A stretch of 64,000 nt of DNA from Druceiella hillmani. Lineage: Eukaryota; Arthropoda; Insecta; Lepidoptera; Hepialidae. Below the pieces are notes generated by a model, which did not search any database, was not told the origin of the DNA, and saw only the letters and a program-made list of their open reading frames with translations. The stretch is from the NCBI GenBank assembly GCA_039881145.1, contig JAYKKI010000127.1, positions 4,281,501 through 4,345,500 of the forward strand, in the 5' to 3' direction. Below are positions 52,276 to 63,669 of the stretch, piece after piece; within the stretch, counting starts at the first letter, position 1, and every line of letters begins with the position of its first letter. The translations under genes and the position numbers were made by a program.

Positions 52276-52790
52276 ATGAACCAGCCAAAGAGTAAAATGG
52301 ATGAAATGGAGAAGAAGGCTCAAAGACTAAAAATCGGGTTCTGGTAAAAATAAAAACTGCCTTATAGCGAACAATTAATTAATTAATTTTTAGAGAAAAT
52401 TTTAGAACCAAATATAAGTCGTATATCCATCTTAGACGCAACTATAATAGAAAGAGAGCAACTATATTTTACCACATTACGATCAACACAGGCTATGAGA
52501 GTTGTCGTATCAACACGAAACATTAAAAAAAAGCCATTAGATGAATTCGAAATTATCAATGCTGTAGAAAATAACCCCCGTAAATTCCAAAATCTCCTTT
52601 ACCATTTTTTTAACGGTATTATTCCAGCTTTCGATGAATTCAATGTTGATGAATATGTACAATTCCAGATTCAGGTTTTAAATTTTATTCAGTCTATGAA
52701 AAGAAAAAATATAATGCCCGATCAATCCATAAGCGTACAGTGGACAACAATTATCAAGGAATTAGAATGCAGATGATACACAAATACATC
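52276..52790 (+). pseudogene. Possible BESS/MADF-like regulator fragment
   Basis: Plus-strand pieces begin MNQPKSKMDEMEKKAQRLKI and stop at 52347. The ORF 52495-52776 contains FFNGIIPAFDEFNVDEYVQF and QIQVLNFIQSMKRKN. The pattern of a hydrophobic F..xIxPxFxxx.. followed by a helix is reminiscent of a BESS motif. A Ser/Gln-rich tail follows in another frame (SSLPDLSQQNAIQSPYM). Such proteins accompany PIF/Harbinger elements or are host MADF-BESS factors. The assignment is tentative and the region is broken. Confidence 0.3.
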
Positions 52791-52799
52791 GTTCACACA

Positions 52800-54230
52800 A
52801 ATGGATGCAAGCTCTTCATTGCCCGACTTATCCCAGCAAAATGCAATACAATCGCCATATATGATACTATACGGATGACATATATAGTGAAATTGATTTT
52901 GCACTACTTCAATAGGTTTGATATTGTTATTTTTCAACGCGTTGACAGTTAGTAATATAAACTATATTTTTTATTAAAAGTGTCTATAAAACATCACTGA
53001 ATAAATGATAAACCTTAATACTTCGAATTCATTATTTTGAATATTTTTATATACGAATAATCATGGATCACCACACCTTTCCTGATGTCATTTTCACACG
53101 ACGCTGCTCACCACGGTGGCAAAGAATATGTTATATTACTGCGTAAAGAAGCGACTCTCACCTCGAAAAAAGACAGCAAATTTTCACACATAATGACATT
53201 TAATGATTACACCTTGCTATAAGCGAATGACGGTAAACAATGTGTGTTACACTCCGTCACTGCGATTACGCCATAAGAAAATGTCAAATAAACATACGAT
53301 ATCTCACTCTAAAGATGCATAGAATTGTTGTGCGAAGGGGCCATCTAACGGTTACACTTTTTTTAACGCTCTGATTTTACTCCCCATAAAAATTCATACG
53401 GGGCGCTATACATGAAAATCGATTTTTAAGGAATAAACTCCAAAAATTACTTGACTAAAAATATTCACTTATACCTCATTTCATAGGTTAAGCGAAAAAT
53501 TCTATTTCAAGTTTCCATGTCTCCTAAACCTATCTTAAAAATGATCTTATCTCTGAATTGAGTAAAGGCATAAACATGTAAGATACGTATAATCGCAAAA
53601 TATTTAAAAACGACATCTATGATATATGTAAACGTCAAATAAATATATTTATACAAACACTCGGTAAATACTTATGTTTTAACATATAATTATATTTTAC
53701 GTGTATTTAAACATATTATTTTGTAAATTGTAATATATAAAATCGACATTTCTATGCGGGATTTTAAAAATAAATACAAAAAGTACCATGTCAATTTTTC
53801 ACAATTTACTTATAAAATGTGCATTTATCTGTATTATTTCGAAGTGTAATGCCACAATTAAGAAAGAACACGTCACCATTGTTCTAAACATACTTATTTT
53901 TACAATATTACAACGGGTAAATCCTAAATAGCCAAACAAAAGCGATTCTGCGTTGCAAAAAAACGGTTCTAACTAGGGTTGCCAAATTTGAAGCACAAAT
54001 GTGCGGAAAATTCAAAATGCGGGACGGGGTTTAAAAAAGCGAGATATGAGGTATCGAAAGGAGGGACAGAAACATTGAAAAATGGAAAGCTTTATATAGA
54101 GTTAATGAAATCAGTTTTCATTTCATCATCCACCCACATTTATTATAAATAAAAATCAACTTAAATATTCTTATCAATCCTTCTCTTATCTCAATGGCGC
54201 GATGACACAACTATTTGTAAAATCGTGAGA
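52800..54230. other. No gene seen
   Basis: AT-rich. Nothing recognised on either strand. Confidence 0.5.
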
Positions 54231-54649
54231 TGCGAGCTAATGTTCGATTTCTACAAGGTCTTCGTTGTCACGTTGTATGCGTGAATCCCTGTAATCAAAA
54301 TGTTGTTCGGAAGTATCCATTGAAATGTTGCAGTACTCTGTTACTTGCTCACAAACATCTTGTAGATGTATCATTCCATGTGTACATGATGCCAGCGTGC
54401 TCTCAGTAATACCACGGCCGTGTATTAATCCTCCAGATGATTTGAATATTCTCATGAGAGTCTGCTCGATAGTTTGATCAGACAAGATCCCGCTCCAAAA
54501 TTTATCAGTTTGTCTAGTAGTGAAACAGCCTGGAGCTGTGAATGAGTGGAATTATTCAGAAATCATTATTTAGTCGAGATTCAGCATATCTTGCAAGTAA
54601 AGATGGAGTCATCTCATATCATATAAGAAATATAAGAAATGATGAGTCA

Positions 54650-54705
54650 TCTTCTTATATTTCTTATATGAGATGGAGTCATCTCATATAAGAAATATAA
54701 GAAGA
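54650..54705. repeat. Perfect hairpin, 26 bp arms, 4 bp loop
   Basis: The left arm 54650-54675 and right arm 54680-54705 are exact complements (CTTCTTATATTTCTTATATG...) around GAGT. A third, slightly changed copy of the arm lies at 54613-54640. This lies inside the unclassified pseudogene and probably arose by local inverted duplication. Confidence 0.95.
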
Positions 54706-55047
54706 GAGTTGGCAAATAAGAAATGTCCGCTTGCGTGGAAGATCGGGAGCATTTTTCTGATGGTCTCCAAGTGCAAAGACCAATTTACGGAGCGTTCTGC
54801 CTTTATAAAATGTTTCAGAAGAGTGACTAATCTGTAATATTGAACCCATAATGTCGCCTTTAGTCCTTTACTCTACAGTATGCTCAAAGCCTCCCCAAAT
54901 TTCGTCGTTATTTCTTTGAATAGAGGATTATGTGTCGGTTCTAAAATGCTTGTTTTATCGATGTCAGTAACAGCATCATCCAGGAAATCTCGTTCTTCTT
55001 CAGTGAATTCCATTGGGTCCATAATTATTTTTGTTACTGATAAATGA

Positions 55048-55077
55048 ACCAACAAATGAGTACGTGCTCATTTGTTG
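55048..55077. repeat. Short hairpin
   Basis: CCAACAAATGAG and its complement CTCATTTGTTGG around TACGTG. Confidence 0.9.
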
Positions 55078-56719
55078 GCGCATTTACGTAAAGCTCTAGC
55101 ATACACATATCTAGACATTATGTGATGAACAGTCTTTAGCATAAATTAATTTAAAGATATCTTCGAGTGCACTGCCAGACATGATGTATCCAATTCCATC
55201 TATAAAAGACATGAGCAAATGTAACCCACCCAATCGAACTATGACTTTCGATAGATCGTATTAGGATCAGTAGCAGCCGTAATGTCTCGAGCTTTCCAAT
55301 ACAGCGGTTGATCAAATGTCACAATGCACGTACTTTGATTGAAAGCTTCACATTTTTCAATAGAAAGCAGAAGCGATGTTAAAATTGTATCGTAATCTAT
55401 TGGAGGAGCTTTTATAAATGGTAAACATAAAATTCTACTTCTTTGAAAAAGTTTTTCAGCAGTTGCTTCGATCATAAAGCCGTTCCATCCACTGATATTC
55501 AAAGTGCAGGACCATTTACCAAACAGCCACATCAAGTCACAAGGTGTAGGAACAATTTCTTTGGTCAGTGATGTGATACTTTCAATTAACGAAACATTTA
55601 TTTTACCCAATCCAATAGTTAGTCCTTTTGAGTAGAATGCGAGAGGAATTAACCCTAGAATAGATTTAGCTGAAGCTGGTATTCTTTTGGAGACACGTGG
55701 CAAACTCCTATCTACCTCGATACTGTCATAAGGTGTGACACATTGAATATCACCCATCGTATGAAAAGTATTTTACTAGCAATTGTATTACTGTTAAAAT
55801 CGGCATTGTCGAAAACAAACTGAGAGAAGGCACGAGGTAAGCTATTACGCTCAGGACGAAATGCACAAGAAATAATGAAACGAAATTATAAGATACGGAG
55901 AAGCCTAACGACGAATGAAAATCAATAAGATTACTGGAACCATATTTTTATATAAGAAAGATCCAACCCCAAGTAGCAGAGAAGTGAATGAAGCAGGACG
56001 AGTTCCTGCAATGATGGAGTGAGCAATCGATGCTCACTTTCTTTGTGCTGCATTCAGCGACTTGCGTTTTGATTGACATATAATTCCTGTCAATAAAAAT
56101 AATAAAGTTTCAGGAACTGAAGTGTTAACGTCTTTTAGAAAATCATCGGAAGGTGGATACTGGTTTGTCTCGTAGAGCTGTGAATGAATATCTTCCAAAA
56201 TAATGGCAGCTGCATCTCTAATTTTCTGCAATCTATCTTCATGAAGATAATTTGTTTTATGAGAAGATGGTTTTGTAGATATTACTTTATAAATGAACCC
56301 TTTCAAACAGACAATACAATCCTGATCATATTCAGGAAACCAAAATTACGTCTTTATATTTCACCTTCAATCTCTGGGGAATGTACTCACCTTTAATCGA
56401 TTTCATTATATCCGTCATAAGGAATTGACACTCTTCACTATGGTCATGTAATTAAGAAAAAACATACTCCATGGCTGCATCAATATTATTTTTGCGCTTG
56501 CTGCATCAATATTATTTTTAATTGATGATATCCATCTTTTATTTATACACATTTTATTTATTATTTATTGCAGTATAATCAATCTGGTTTCTCGTCCGGT
56601 CTCTTGGCGATACCCATGTATAAAATTTCTTTGGGTGATTTTCAAAATAGGAGTTTATAATGATCAGCGAGTTCTCTGCACAAAACTGTACTCATCTTTC
56701 ACCTCTCTTGTTTCATTGT

Positions 56720-57270
56720 GATAGTCCGTACCTCCCGACTACATCCCTGAGATAGTCATCGGTTTTTGTAGATCCCACTTTAGCTTTAAGGTCTGGATAT
56801 CGATATACTCCATGACTGGAGTAATATCGCACCTGAGTTGCTTTTTTAGCATGTCCTCTAGCTGCCCGTCGAAAGCCTCGATGTTGTTCTCCGATGATGT
56901 TACTGTTGGCGGATACACTACGACTAGATTCATTCGGCATGGCTTTATGTTAACTCTCAACACCATTATGTGATCACTCACTAGGTTGTAGCCCAGAAAT
57001 GACTTATTGATTTCCCGTGTCAGGGAAAGAGCCACTCCGTCCCTGCTTTCCAGTTCGGGGCCAGAGAAATGTAGCCGCATACCAGATGGGGTCGTACATT
57101 ATCCTAAGCCTCTCATGTGCGTTTCTGTTAATGCTAATATTTCCAGACCATAACACTTTTGCTCTTTGCCTATTACCATCATTTTCCCAGGTTGTATCAT
57201 GCCTCAGACATTCCTGGGAACCTGGATCTTTTGATCCTTTTACATATCTGAACGCGACGGTCTGATTAAA
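56720..57270 (-). pseudogene. RTE/CFDP2-like LINE endonuclease fragment
   Basis: The minus-strand ORF 57080-56739 reads RLHFSGPELESRDGVALSLT, REINKSFLGYNLVSDHIMVL and NLVVVYPPTVTSSENNIEAF then GQLEDMLKKQ. This is the central endonuclease segment of CFDP2-like LINEs (FSGPEExxRxGVAxxLxxxxNxSLLGYNxVSDRIM...VYAPT). An upstream frame adds GNISINRNAHERLRI. There is no RT part. Confidence 0.8.
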
Positions 57271-57274
57271 AATA

Positions 57275-57755
57275 CTTAACTTGAAAATGTCTAAGGCTGT
57301 GAACGCTCACTATAAATAATAGTATATTTATGTTGAATTACGAAAATCGAAAATTAAACAAAGCGGCCGGGAATCGTGTCGTTGACGACATTCAGCCGTC
57401 GAATGAACCTATCTATTTCCGTGAATGCTTTATAGTATACCAAATTCGTTTGACGTTTTAATAGATTCTTATAAGAGAATTTAGGGTAATTTGAATTCAT
57501 GTTTATGAAGTAAATATAACAACTATATTTTTGGTATACTGAATGTAATTTTTTAATTTCAAATTAGCGTAATAGTTAGGCTAGGCATCTAAAAAAACAC
57601 CTATTTCAAGATTCTTCTTAAATTAGATGACTCGTAACGTTTAATCGTAAGTGTTAATAGACGTTTTCTTCTTAATCCACACTTTTAAAGATTATGAATG
57701 TATCTTTCTAAAGATGTATAATTTATGAACATGTCTTGCATATTTCTATATATAT
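57275..57755. other. No gene seen
   Basis: AT-rich DNA with a short GC patch at 57361-57400. Nothing recognised. Confidence 0.5.
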
Positions 57756-57759
57756 AGCA

Positions 57760-58248
57760 TTTATAATTACACCTGTATCGGCATAATTTGCGTGACATCC
57801 CTTAAGCTCATTGCTTCAGTTTTGCATACAACAACAGAAGGGTTGAATCTCATAAAACCTTGCATTCAGTCCAATATTGCCATTTTGCCGTTATTATCAA
57901 AATTGTTTTTGATATTATTAAGCTCTCCATACTTGTAAATACATTTACGTCATCCTTCGCCGCTCAGCCCATAGAAAAGCGATCCCAGCAGCTGAATCTG
58001 TTAAGCTATTTCACTTTATTGGTTTTTACTGAAACTAGCTTACGACCTAGTTGTGGACTGCTCGTGTTCCTATTCTTTAGTCTATCCCTTAACGTAATTA
58101 GGATGTTATGTGATTTAACTGCTTGTCTCGTGCGCATCCCAATTTCAATAGCAGTTTTAACTTGCAGTAGGTATTTTTTTATACAACCCGCTTTAGCAGC
58201 GGTCTTTTGACAATTTCTGGGCATATTATTATCATATATATCTACCAT
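57760..58248 (-). pseudogene. Pogo-type transposase N-terminal (HTH_psq plus CENP-B/Tc5 HTH) fragment
   Basis: The minus-strand ORF 58248-58006 reads MPRNCQKTAAKAGCIKKYLL, RTRQAVKSHNILITLRDRLK and NTSSPQLGRK, a pipsqueak-type HTH (RQAxKxYNIPxTTLRDRLKN...GRK). After shifts, 58000-57770 gives LLGSLFYGLSGEG, NNIKNNFDNNGKMAILD and QGFMRFNPSVVVCKTEAMSL, matching the second HTH (WFQGFMKRNPxISVRKPEATSL). The DDE domain is missing. The plus-strand ORF 57860-58210 is its shadow. Confidence 0.7.
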
Positions 58249-58254
58249 TTAGGG

Positions 58255-61200
58255 GAAATGGCTCTTATATTACAATAATTAACAAAACAATAATTATAAA
58301 TGTAGACGTTAAAATGTAGAGAAATGATGTAAATTTAAAAACGATACAATATATTCAAAGCACGGCATTTGACTGATTTTTGTTTCTTACGTAGATAACT
58401 AATCCATTCAAACGTTCATACTTACATTGTTCAATATTTTTTCAGATGCATTGCAGTTTGTCATTAGAGAACCACTTGTTGGAACTTTGTTGATTTCATG
58501 ACTGAGTAAGAAATTTGCAGTAGTCTATTATTATATTATTGTAATGATTAATTAATGTTAAATTTAAAAAAACTCAATTAATTGTTTGAATTAATAAAAC
58601 CAAAATTTAAAAAAAAACAAAGTAAATTCACTTTTGACTATAAGAATCGTAATGAACTAAGAGAATAAAGCAACTTTGTTTAATTTGGAATTCATGCAAA
58701 TAGAGGCATTGCTACCAAGTTGCAATATCCAAGCCGATATCCTTCTTTAAAATTCCTCACTCTCGTAATGCGAGCCACTACCTACCCGCTTAGACTTTCG
58801 TAGTCGCACAGCCATATCCCAGCGCGTGATTTCTATTGGTGATTTTTTTAAATTAGCCCCAAATAACTACACGCTTTCTAAAATAAAAAAGTTATCTAAA
58901 CACTGATGCAAGAAATACTATATTTTTGTTCAAAATTCTCCATTAAAATTTATTTAGCCTTTATGGCATGATTAAGCATCAAAGGTACATACGCCCAAAT
59001 TTTCACGATTAGTATTTCGTAAATAGATACAAAATTTTTAAAATATTCCATTTTAAAAAGTAAAAAAAGTAAAAAAAGTTTGTTGTGTTATAAATAGCTA
59101 CATAATTGGTTAGAGTTCCTATTGTGATATTTCGATAGTGTCGCCCTAATATAAAGGTTTTATCTAAAGACAAAAACGAGTATTCTGGATACTAATCACC
59201 CCAATTTGGCCACCATTTAAAAAAAAGGTATATTTAATTTTTCGCTATATTTTGGTAATGAAAAACAATTTTTGTAGAAAATTGAACTATCTACAAGCTT
59301 TCGTAATAATCTGTTCAAAAATAATTAATAATTAAAATTTTATAAACTGAAGAAGACAAATAATTCGGATAAAACAAATTTTAAGACGCTATTAAACAAA
59401 GTATACCAGACATAATATAAAAATCTGTGCATGAAATTCTATGACTCGTAAAAGTTTAAACGATAATTGAAATTTTATAATCCGGACGAAACAAAAAGCT
59501 TAAATAAAAAAATCATTAAGGTGCATAGCACGTCATTATGTTTAATTTGTTGAAAAAACATTAGTAATTTTTGTGGAGCTTCTTAAGACAATAATTTTTA
59601 TGGACTTTTTATTTTTTGGATTTTTTAGATTTTTGATTTTTGAATTTTAAATTATTGCTACTTTTACTTGTTGACCAGCGCTTCAAAGCTACAAATGCGT
59701 GTTACTTGCCTTTTTTCCCTATTTGAATTTTTTTTCCCTTTTTGAATTTGTCCCTATTTGAAGCGCAGTACACTCCATAAAATATAAATAACTTAAAAAA
59801 TATAAATCTCAAATTTTCGTCGTGATTTTCTACAAAAAGCTTTACTTTTTTTTCATAAAATGGAAAATAAAGACGTTATAGGGTTATTCGTAAAAAATAA
59901 TGATATACAAAAATTTTTATGTTAAAAATGAATACAATGTATTAAAAGGTATCGGTAATCGCCCAAGTTTTCGCCAGTTAAGCGGTGGGTTAATTAGAAG
60001 TAATGCAGGTTATAATAGACTTGGTATCAGGTAAGTGATAACCGTAAAAGGATAATGCATTAATGAGCGTATCTATACCGAGTCACCGCGGTGCGCTGCG
60101 CGTCAAAAACCGTACGACTTTTGATTAACCCAACACACCACGGCTACAACATTATTATAAAAAAAACATTTATAATAAGAATTTAACAATTTTTTATTAT
60201 TAATAATAATTTTTTATTATAATTAAAGCATGAAAGTCACAATTATTGATATACAATCAATGTCATATAAAATGAAACAACTATTGTTAATAGATTAAAT
60301 GGCACTGGGTAGGTATTATTATTGAAAATAAACATTTTACAATTAAGTCAATTTGGAATACGATTAATGGAACAAATCTGCCGCTTTGTTTCATTAATCA
60401 TATAAACTTACAATAGAAACGTATATACGTAACCACATAAAGTAATAATGTTTTTTAAATGCAGGTGAACAAAATATCTAATACCATTACATGATTAATG
60501 ATATATTCATTAGTCGATAATATAATATACAATGCCATCGAAAATGAAGTGGCCTCTTCTATTTACCGTACCGTGTCGTTAATATAGTTTACTATTGATG
60601 ATATACGGACAAAGTTTTTATCATGAATATTAGACCACGAAAACCAGCTTCCCGATAGCTTGCTTTTTTGCACGAAATTTATACTACTATGTATCTATTA
60701 TCTTGTATAAGGTATGCCCAATAAAATATTTCGTATTCCTTTGGTATGCCCAGTATAACACTAGTACCCAAGATTTTACTAGTACCCATTATATTTCACT
60801 GGTATTCGTTACATACTACACATTCATTAGAATGCTTTCTGAAGGTCAAGATAGATTATTTCTCATATCAAGCTATTGTTCTTCATAAATATAGCAAAAT
60901 TATTGTTCTCTTTTTTCCTCTAATATAGTGACAATGTGGCGTTCAGTGTCGCTTTGCTGTGGTTTTTCCGCATATATAACAATTGTCTGATTCTGAGTCT
61001 CTGGAAAATATAAAAGTTCTATAGGGTAACTAATGTATCCTTTCGATTTTCTATCACTGTGTTTTCATGAACACTTTCAGTATTTTTTTCGTTTGGCAAG
61101 CTTAATAATTTATTGCTTCTAGCGTTCGTTTCCAACTACATATCGTTTCATATTGTATCTTACGTTAAATCCGCTGGAATATATTTTTCTTTCGTGGCAC

Positions 61201-61325
61201 AAAACACGTAAGATTTCTAGAAAAAAGCAACTAGCGAAATGGTTGATGCATCACACGACAAAATATCAATTGTCTTAGTCAACCGGATTAAGGTTTTCAT
61301 GACCTGGATTAAAAATCTTTGACTT
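58255..61325. other. No gene seen in 3 kb of AT-rich DNA
   Basis: No coding signal. TAGTACCCA(A/T) repeats occur near 60760-60795 and runs of AAAAAGTAAAAAAAGT near 59055. Two ORFs of about 60 codons at 60700-60930 have no family features. Confidence 0.5.
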
Positions 61326-61329
61326 ATGG

Positions 61330-61880
61330 ATATTAAGAGTTAGAGATTCTCTACATGATAACAACATGCTTTATTTGCACAAAACTTTTCTACACAGCTT
61401 AGGTTGGGGAGTTACTAGAGATTTATTATTTACATTCCAGACAAGTTGTTTCACATTCTTGTATCACACATCATTTCTCAAACTTTATTTGTACTAGACA
61501 TTTCTATTCAGCATAGGTATTGGAGGGTCTAGACAAGTTGTATCACATTCTCCTATCACACATCATTTCACAAATTTTATTTACATTAGACATTTTTCCA
61601 CAACTTAGGTTTCGGAGGGTTACTAGAGATTAATTACTTTTATTTCAGACAAGTTATTTCACATTTTTCTATCACACATAATTTCACAAGCTTATTCACT
61701 CTAGATATTTCTACACTGATTAAGTGTCGGAGGGTTATTAGAGATTTATTATTTACATTCCAGACAAGTTGTTTCACATTATTCTATCACACATCATTTC
61801 ACAACCTTTATTTATACCAGACATTTCCACACAGATTCCGTTTCACAGGGTTATTAAAGATTTATTACTTAATATTCCAT
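61330..61880. repeat. Tandem array, about 115 bp unit, 4 to 5 copies
   Basis: The anchor GACAAGTTGTTTCACATT recurs at about 61440, 61532, 61648 and 61763, with spacing 92, 116 and 115 bp. The first interval lacks about 24 bp of the TTACTAGAGATTTATTATTT section. Each unit also carries ATCACACATCATTTCACAA and a GGAGGGTTATTAGAGAT box. Copies differ by several percent. No ORF. Confidence 0.92.
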
Positions 61881-62239
61881 GCTGAAATTTTCTTTGATGG
61901 TTCAGTCTGATACAAGGTAGTCATAAAATTATAATTAATTTTTTTAAAACCAACTTTCAGATATAAAAATATTAAGTTTCATTATTTTAGATAAAATTAT
62001 ATTAAAAATAATAAATTTGGAAATATCTACTATTAACTGCATGAGATAATATCAGTGAACCGAATTTTGTAAAATAAAAGTGTATCGATATGTTTACAAG
62101 TTCTTAAAGAATTCTTTAATTATTTCAGACAAAATCACATTGAAAAATATTTAAAAATAGCAAAGAATCTATCGATGAAATTCAATATGTTTTGTATCAG
62201 ATGCATTCATTCAACCAATGCTGTACGGAGGTAGGGTGG

Positions 62240-62305
62240 GACATGTGATGTTGGTGTATAATTAATTGAAATCGGTACACCTATTAATTGAAATCGGTAC
62301 ACATT
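62240..62305. repeat. Short tandem duplication
   Basis: ATTAATTGAAATCGGTACAC occurs twice, about 22 bp apart, near 62260-62300. Confidence 0.85.
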
Positions 62306-62851
62306 TTCTCACAGTTGTTAAAAAAAGTATGTGATAAATAGTAATCGAAATGTATTTTCATTTAAAAAACTTGTTAAATAGTTCCGTTCACACTTAAGTA
62401 CGTAAAAAAGATAAAGTGTTCAAAGACATAAACAATTTTTATAAATATAGTTTGAGAATTCTTATCCCTTCCAAATAATATATCAAAAGACCGAAAGGTG
62501 TGTCAAAAAACCAAAGGGTATGGTCTTATAGCAAGAAAAATTATATGCATACTTTTCTCGAGAAACTGAGCAGAAGATAATCTAGAATATGATTAAATAA
62601 TTTACAAAATGTAAAAAAATATATAATTGCGAACATATTAGCGCTGATATTCTTTAACCATTTGCATTTCTTAATTATTTTTTATACCTTCCATCAACTC
62701 TTAAATTATTTTTACGAAATAATCAAAAAAGTTAATCTCAATAAAGTGCTATATCGAACAATCTAGAATGTATAATTCTTTTTATTAAGCAATGGAGTAG
62801 AATATAAATAACAAAATATATAAGAACCGATTTAATTTCCACTTATTATAA

Positions 62852-62933
62852 TAATCAATATTATTAACAATTCAAAGTAACAAATTTATTTATAATCAAT
62901 ATTATTAACAATTCAAAGTAACAAATTTATTTA
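62852..62933. repeat. Two exact 41 bp tandem copies
   Basis: Units at 62852-62892 and 62893-62933 (TAATCAATATTATTAACAAT...) are identical or nearly so, indicating a recent duplication. Confidence 0.93.
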
Positions 62934-62959
62934 CCAATTAATATAAATAATTTATTTTT

Positions 62960-63105
62960 TTTGGGTATGGGAAGGGAGGAGGAATTGGACGGGGAAGGGG
63001 AAGTGGATGGAGGAAGGAAATTTGAAGGGGTAGGGACAGGAGAAGAGGAAGAAAAAAGTAGCGTTGTGGGCGGTTGGGGGAAGAGGAAGGGGAAGAAGAA
63101 TCACG
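62960..63105. repeat. Purine-rich (GGAA/GGGAAG) tract on the plus strand
   Basis: About 145 bp of almost pure purine (GGGAAGGGAGGAGGAATTGG...) with one interruption, standing out from an AT-rich background. The antisense ORF is low-complexity. Confidence 0.9.
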
Positions 63106-63524
63106 TTGATGATAATTTTTGACGATTCTATTGAGATTATATCTAATAGTATAGAAAGTATATCTAATACCATTAAACGAGTGATTTCATGTTCCTACGG
63201 GAAACTGGAAATACACCGAGAAAACCTCGGTATTCCAGGTACTTCACTTTAATATACGCACGACTATGTAGACATGGTTGACAAAAAATCAATAGCTTAC
63301 TATCGATATGTAAGTGAGAAGCGGGGAACATAAAAGAGACCGAGGATGTGAAAAGTAAACCTGTTAAGTAGGAAAAGAACCCGCACTTCCAATGCAAGTA
63401 TTAAATTACTATTCACCATGTATTCTAAATTACATAACTTAGCACACCTTTTTTAAAATATTGAAATTTCCTCAAAAAACTATGAGATGTGGAATTATCC
63501 CGAAGTGGCCAGATAGTATTAGTA

Positions 63525-63669
63525 GCCGAAGTGACCATTAGAATCATCTCAATGAGATAGAATCATGCCGAAGTGGCCATTATACTCATCTCGATTAGGT
63601 AGAATCATGCCGAAGTGGCTATTAGAATCATCTCGATGAGGTAGAATCATGCCGAAGTAGCCATCATTT
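63525..63669. repeat. 42 bp tandem array
   Basis: Units at 63525-63566, 63567-63608 and 63609-63650 and a partial at 63651-63669 begin GCCGAAGTGGCCATTAGAAT. A diverged unit lies upstream from about 63491. There are no spacers, so it is not a CRISPR. The unit is a multiple of three but contains an in-frame stop in the frames I checked. Confidence 0.95.

Larger units (their letters stand above)
54237..56490 (-). pseudogene. Near full-length decayed copy of an unclassified TE-like protein family
   Basis: Minus-strand blocks in order: GFIYKVISTKPSSHKT and VPETLLFLLTGIICQSKRKS (56306-56034); HSIIAGTRPASFTSLLLGVG (about 56000); ORF 55757-55239 with DIQCVTPYDS, RVSKRIPASAKSILGLIPLA, LMWLFGKWSCTLNISGWNGF and CIVTFDQPLYWKARDI; VIVRLGGLHLLMSFIDGIGY (about 55220); RYVYARALRK (about 55100); and ORF 54485-54237 with SDQTIEQTLMRIFKSSGGLI. 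I recall uncharacterised multicopy invertebrate proteins with this order (IPR...TFDQPLWWKA...RLGGFHxxMSFLG...SDxxIEQxLMRxxKxxGGLTxGRG). The implied ancestor is about 700 residues. No known nuclease motif is evident to me. Several stops and shifts. Confidence 0.7.

Noticed and set aside
57860..58210. Plus-strand hydrophobic ORF of 116 codons
   Set aside because: Shadow of a pogo-type HTH fragment recognised on the minus strand.
63525..63669. CRISPR-like regular repeats
   Set aside because: The 42 bp units abut without unique spacers and the context is an insect genome.
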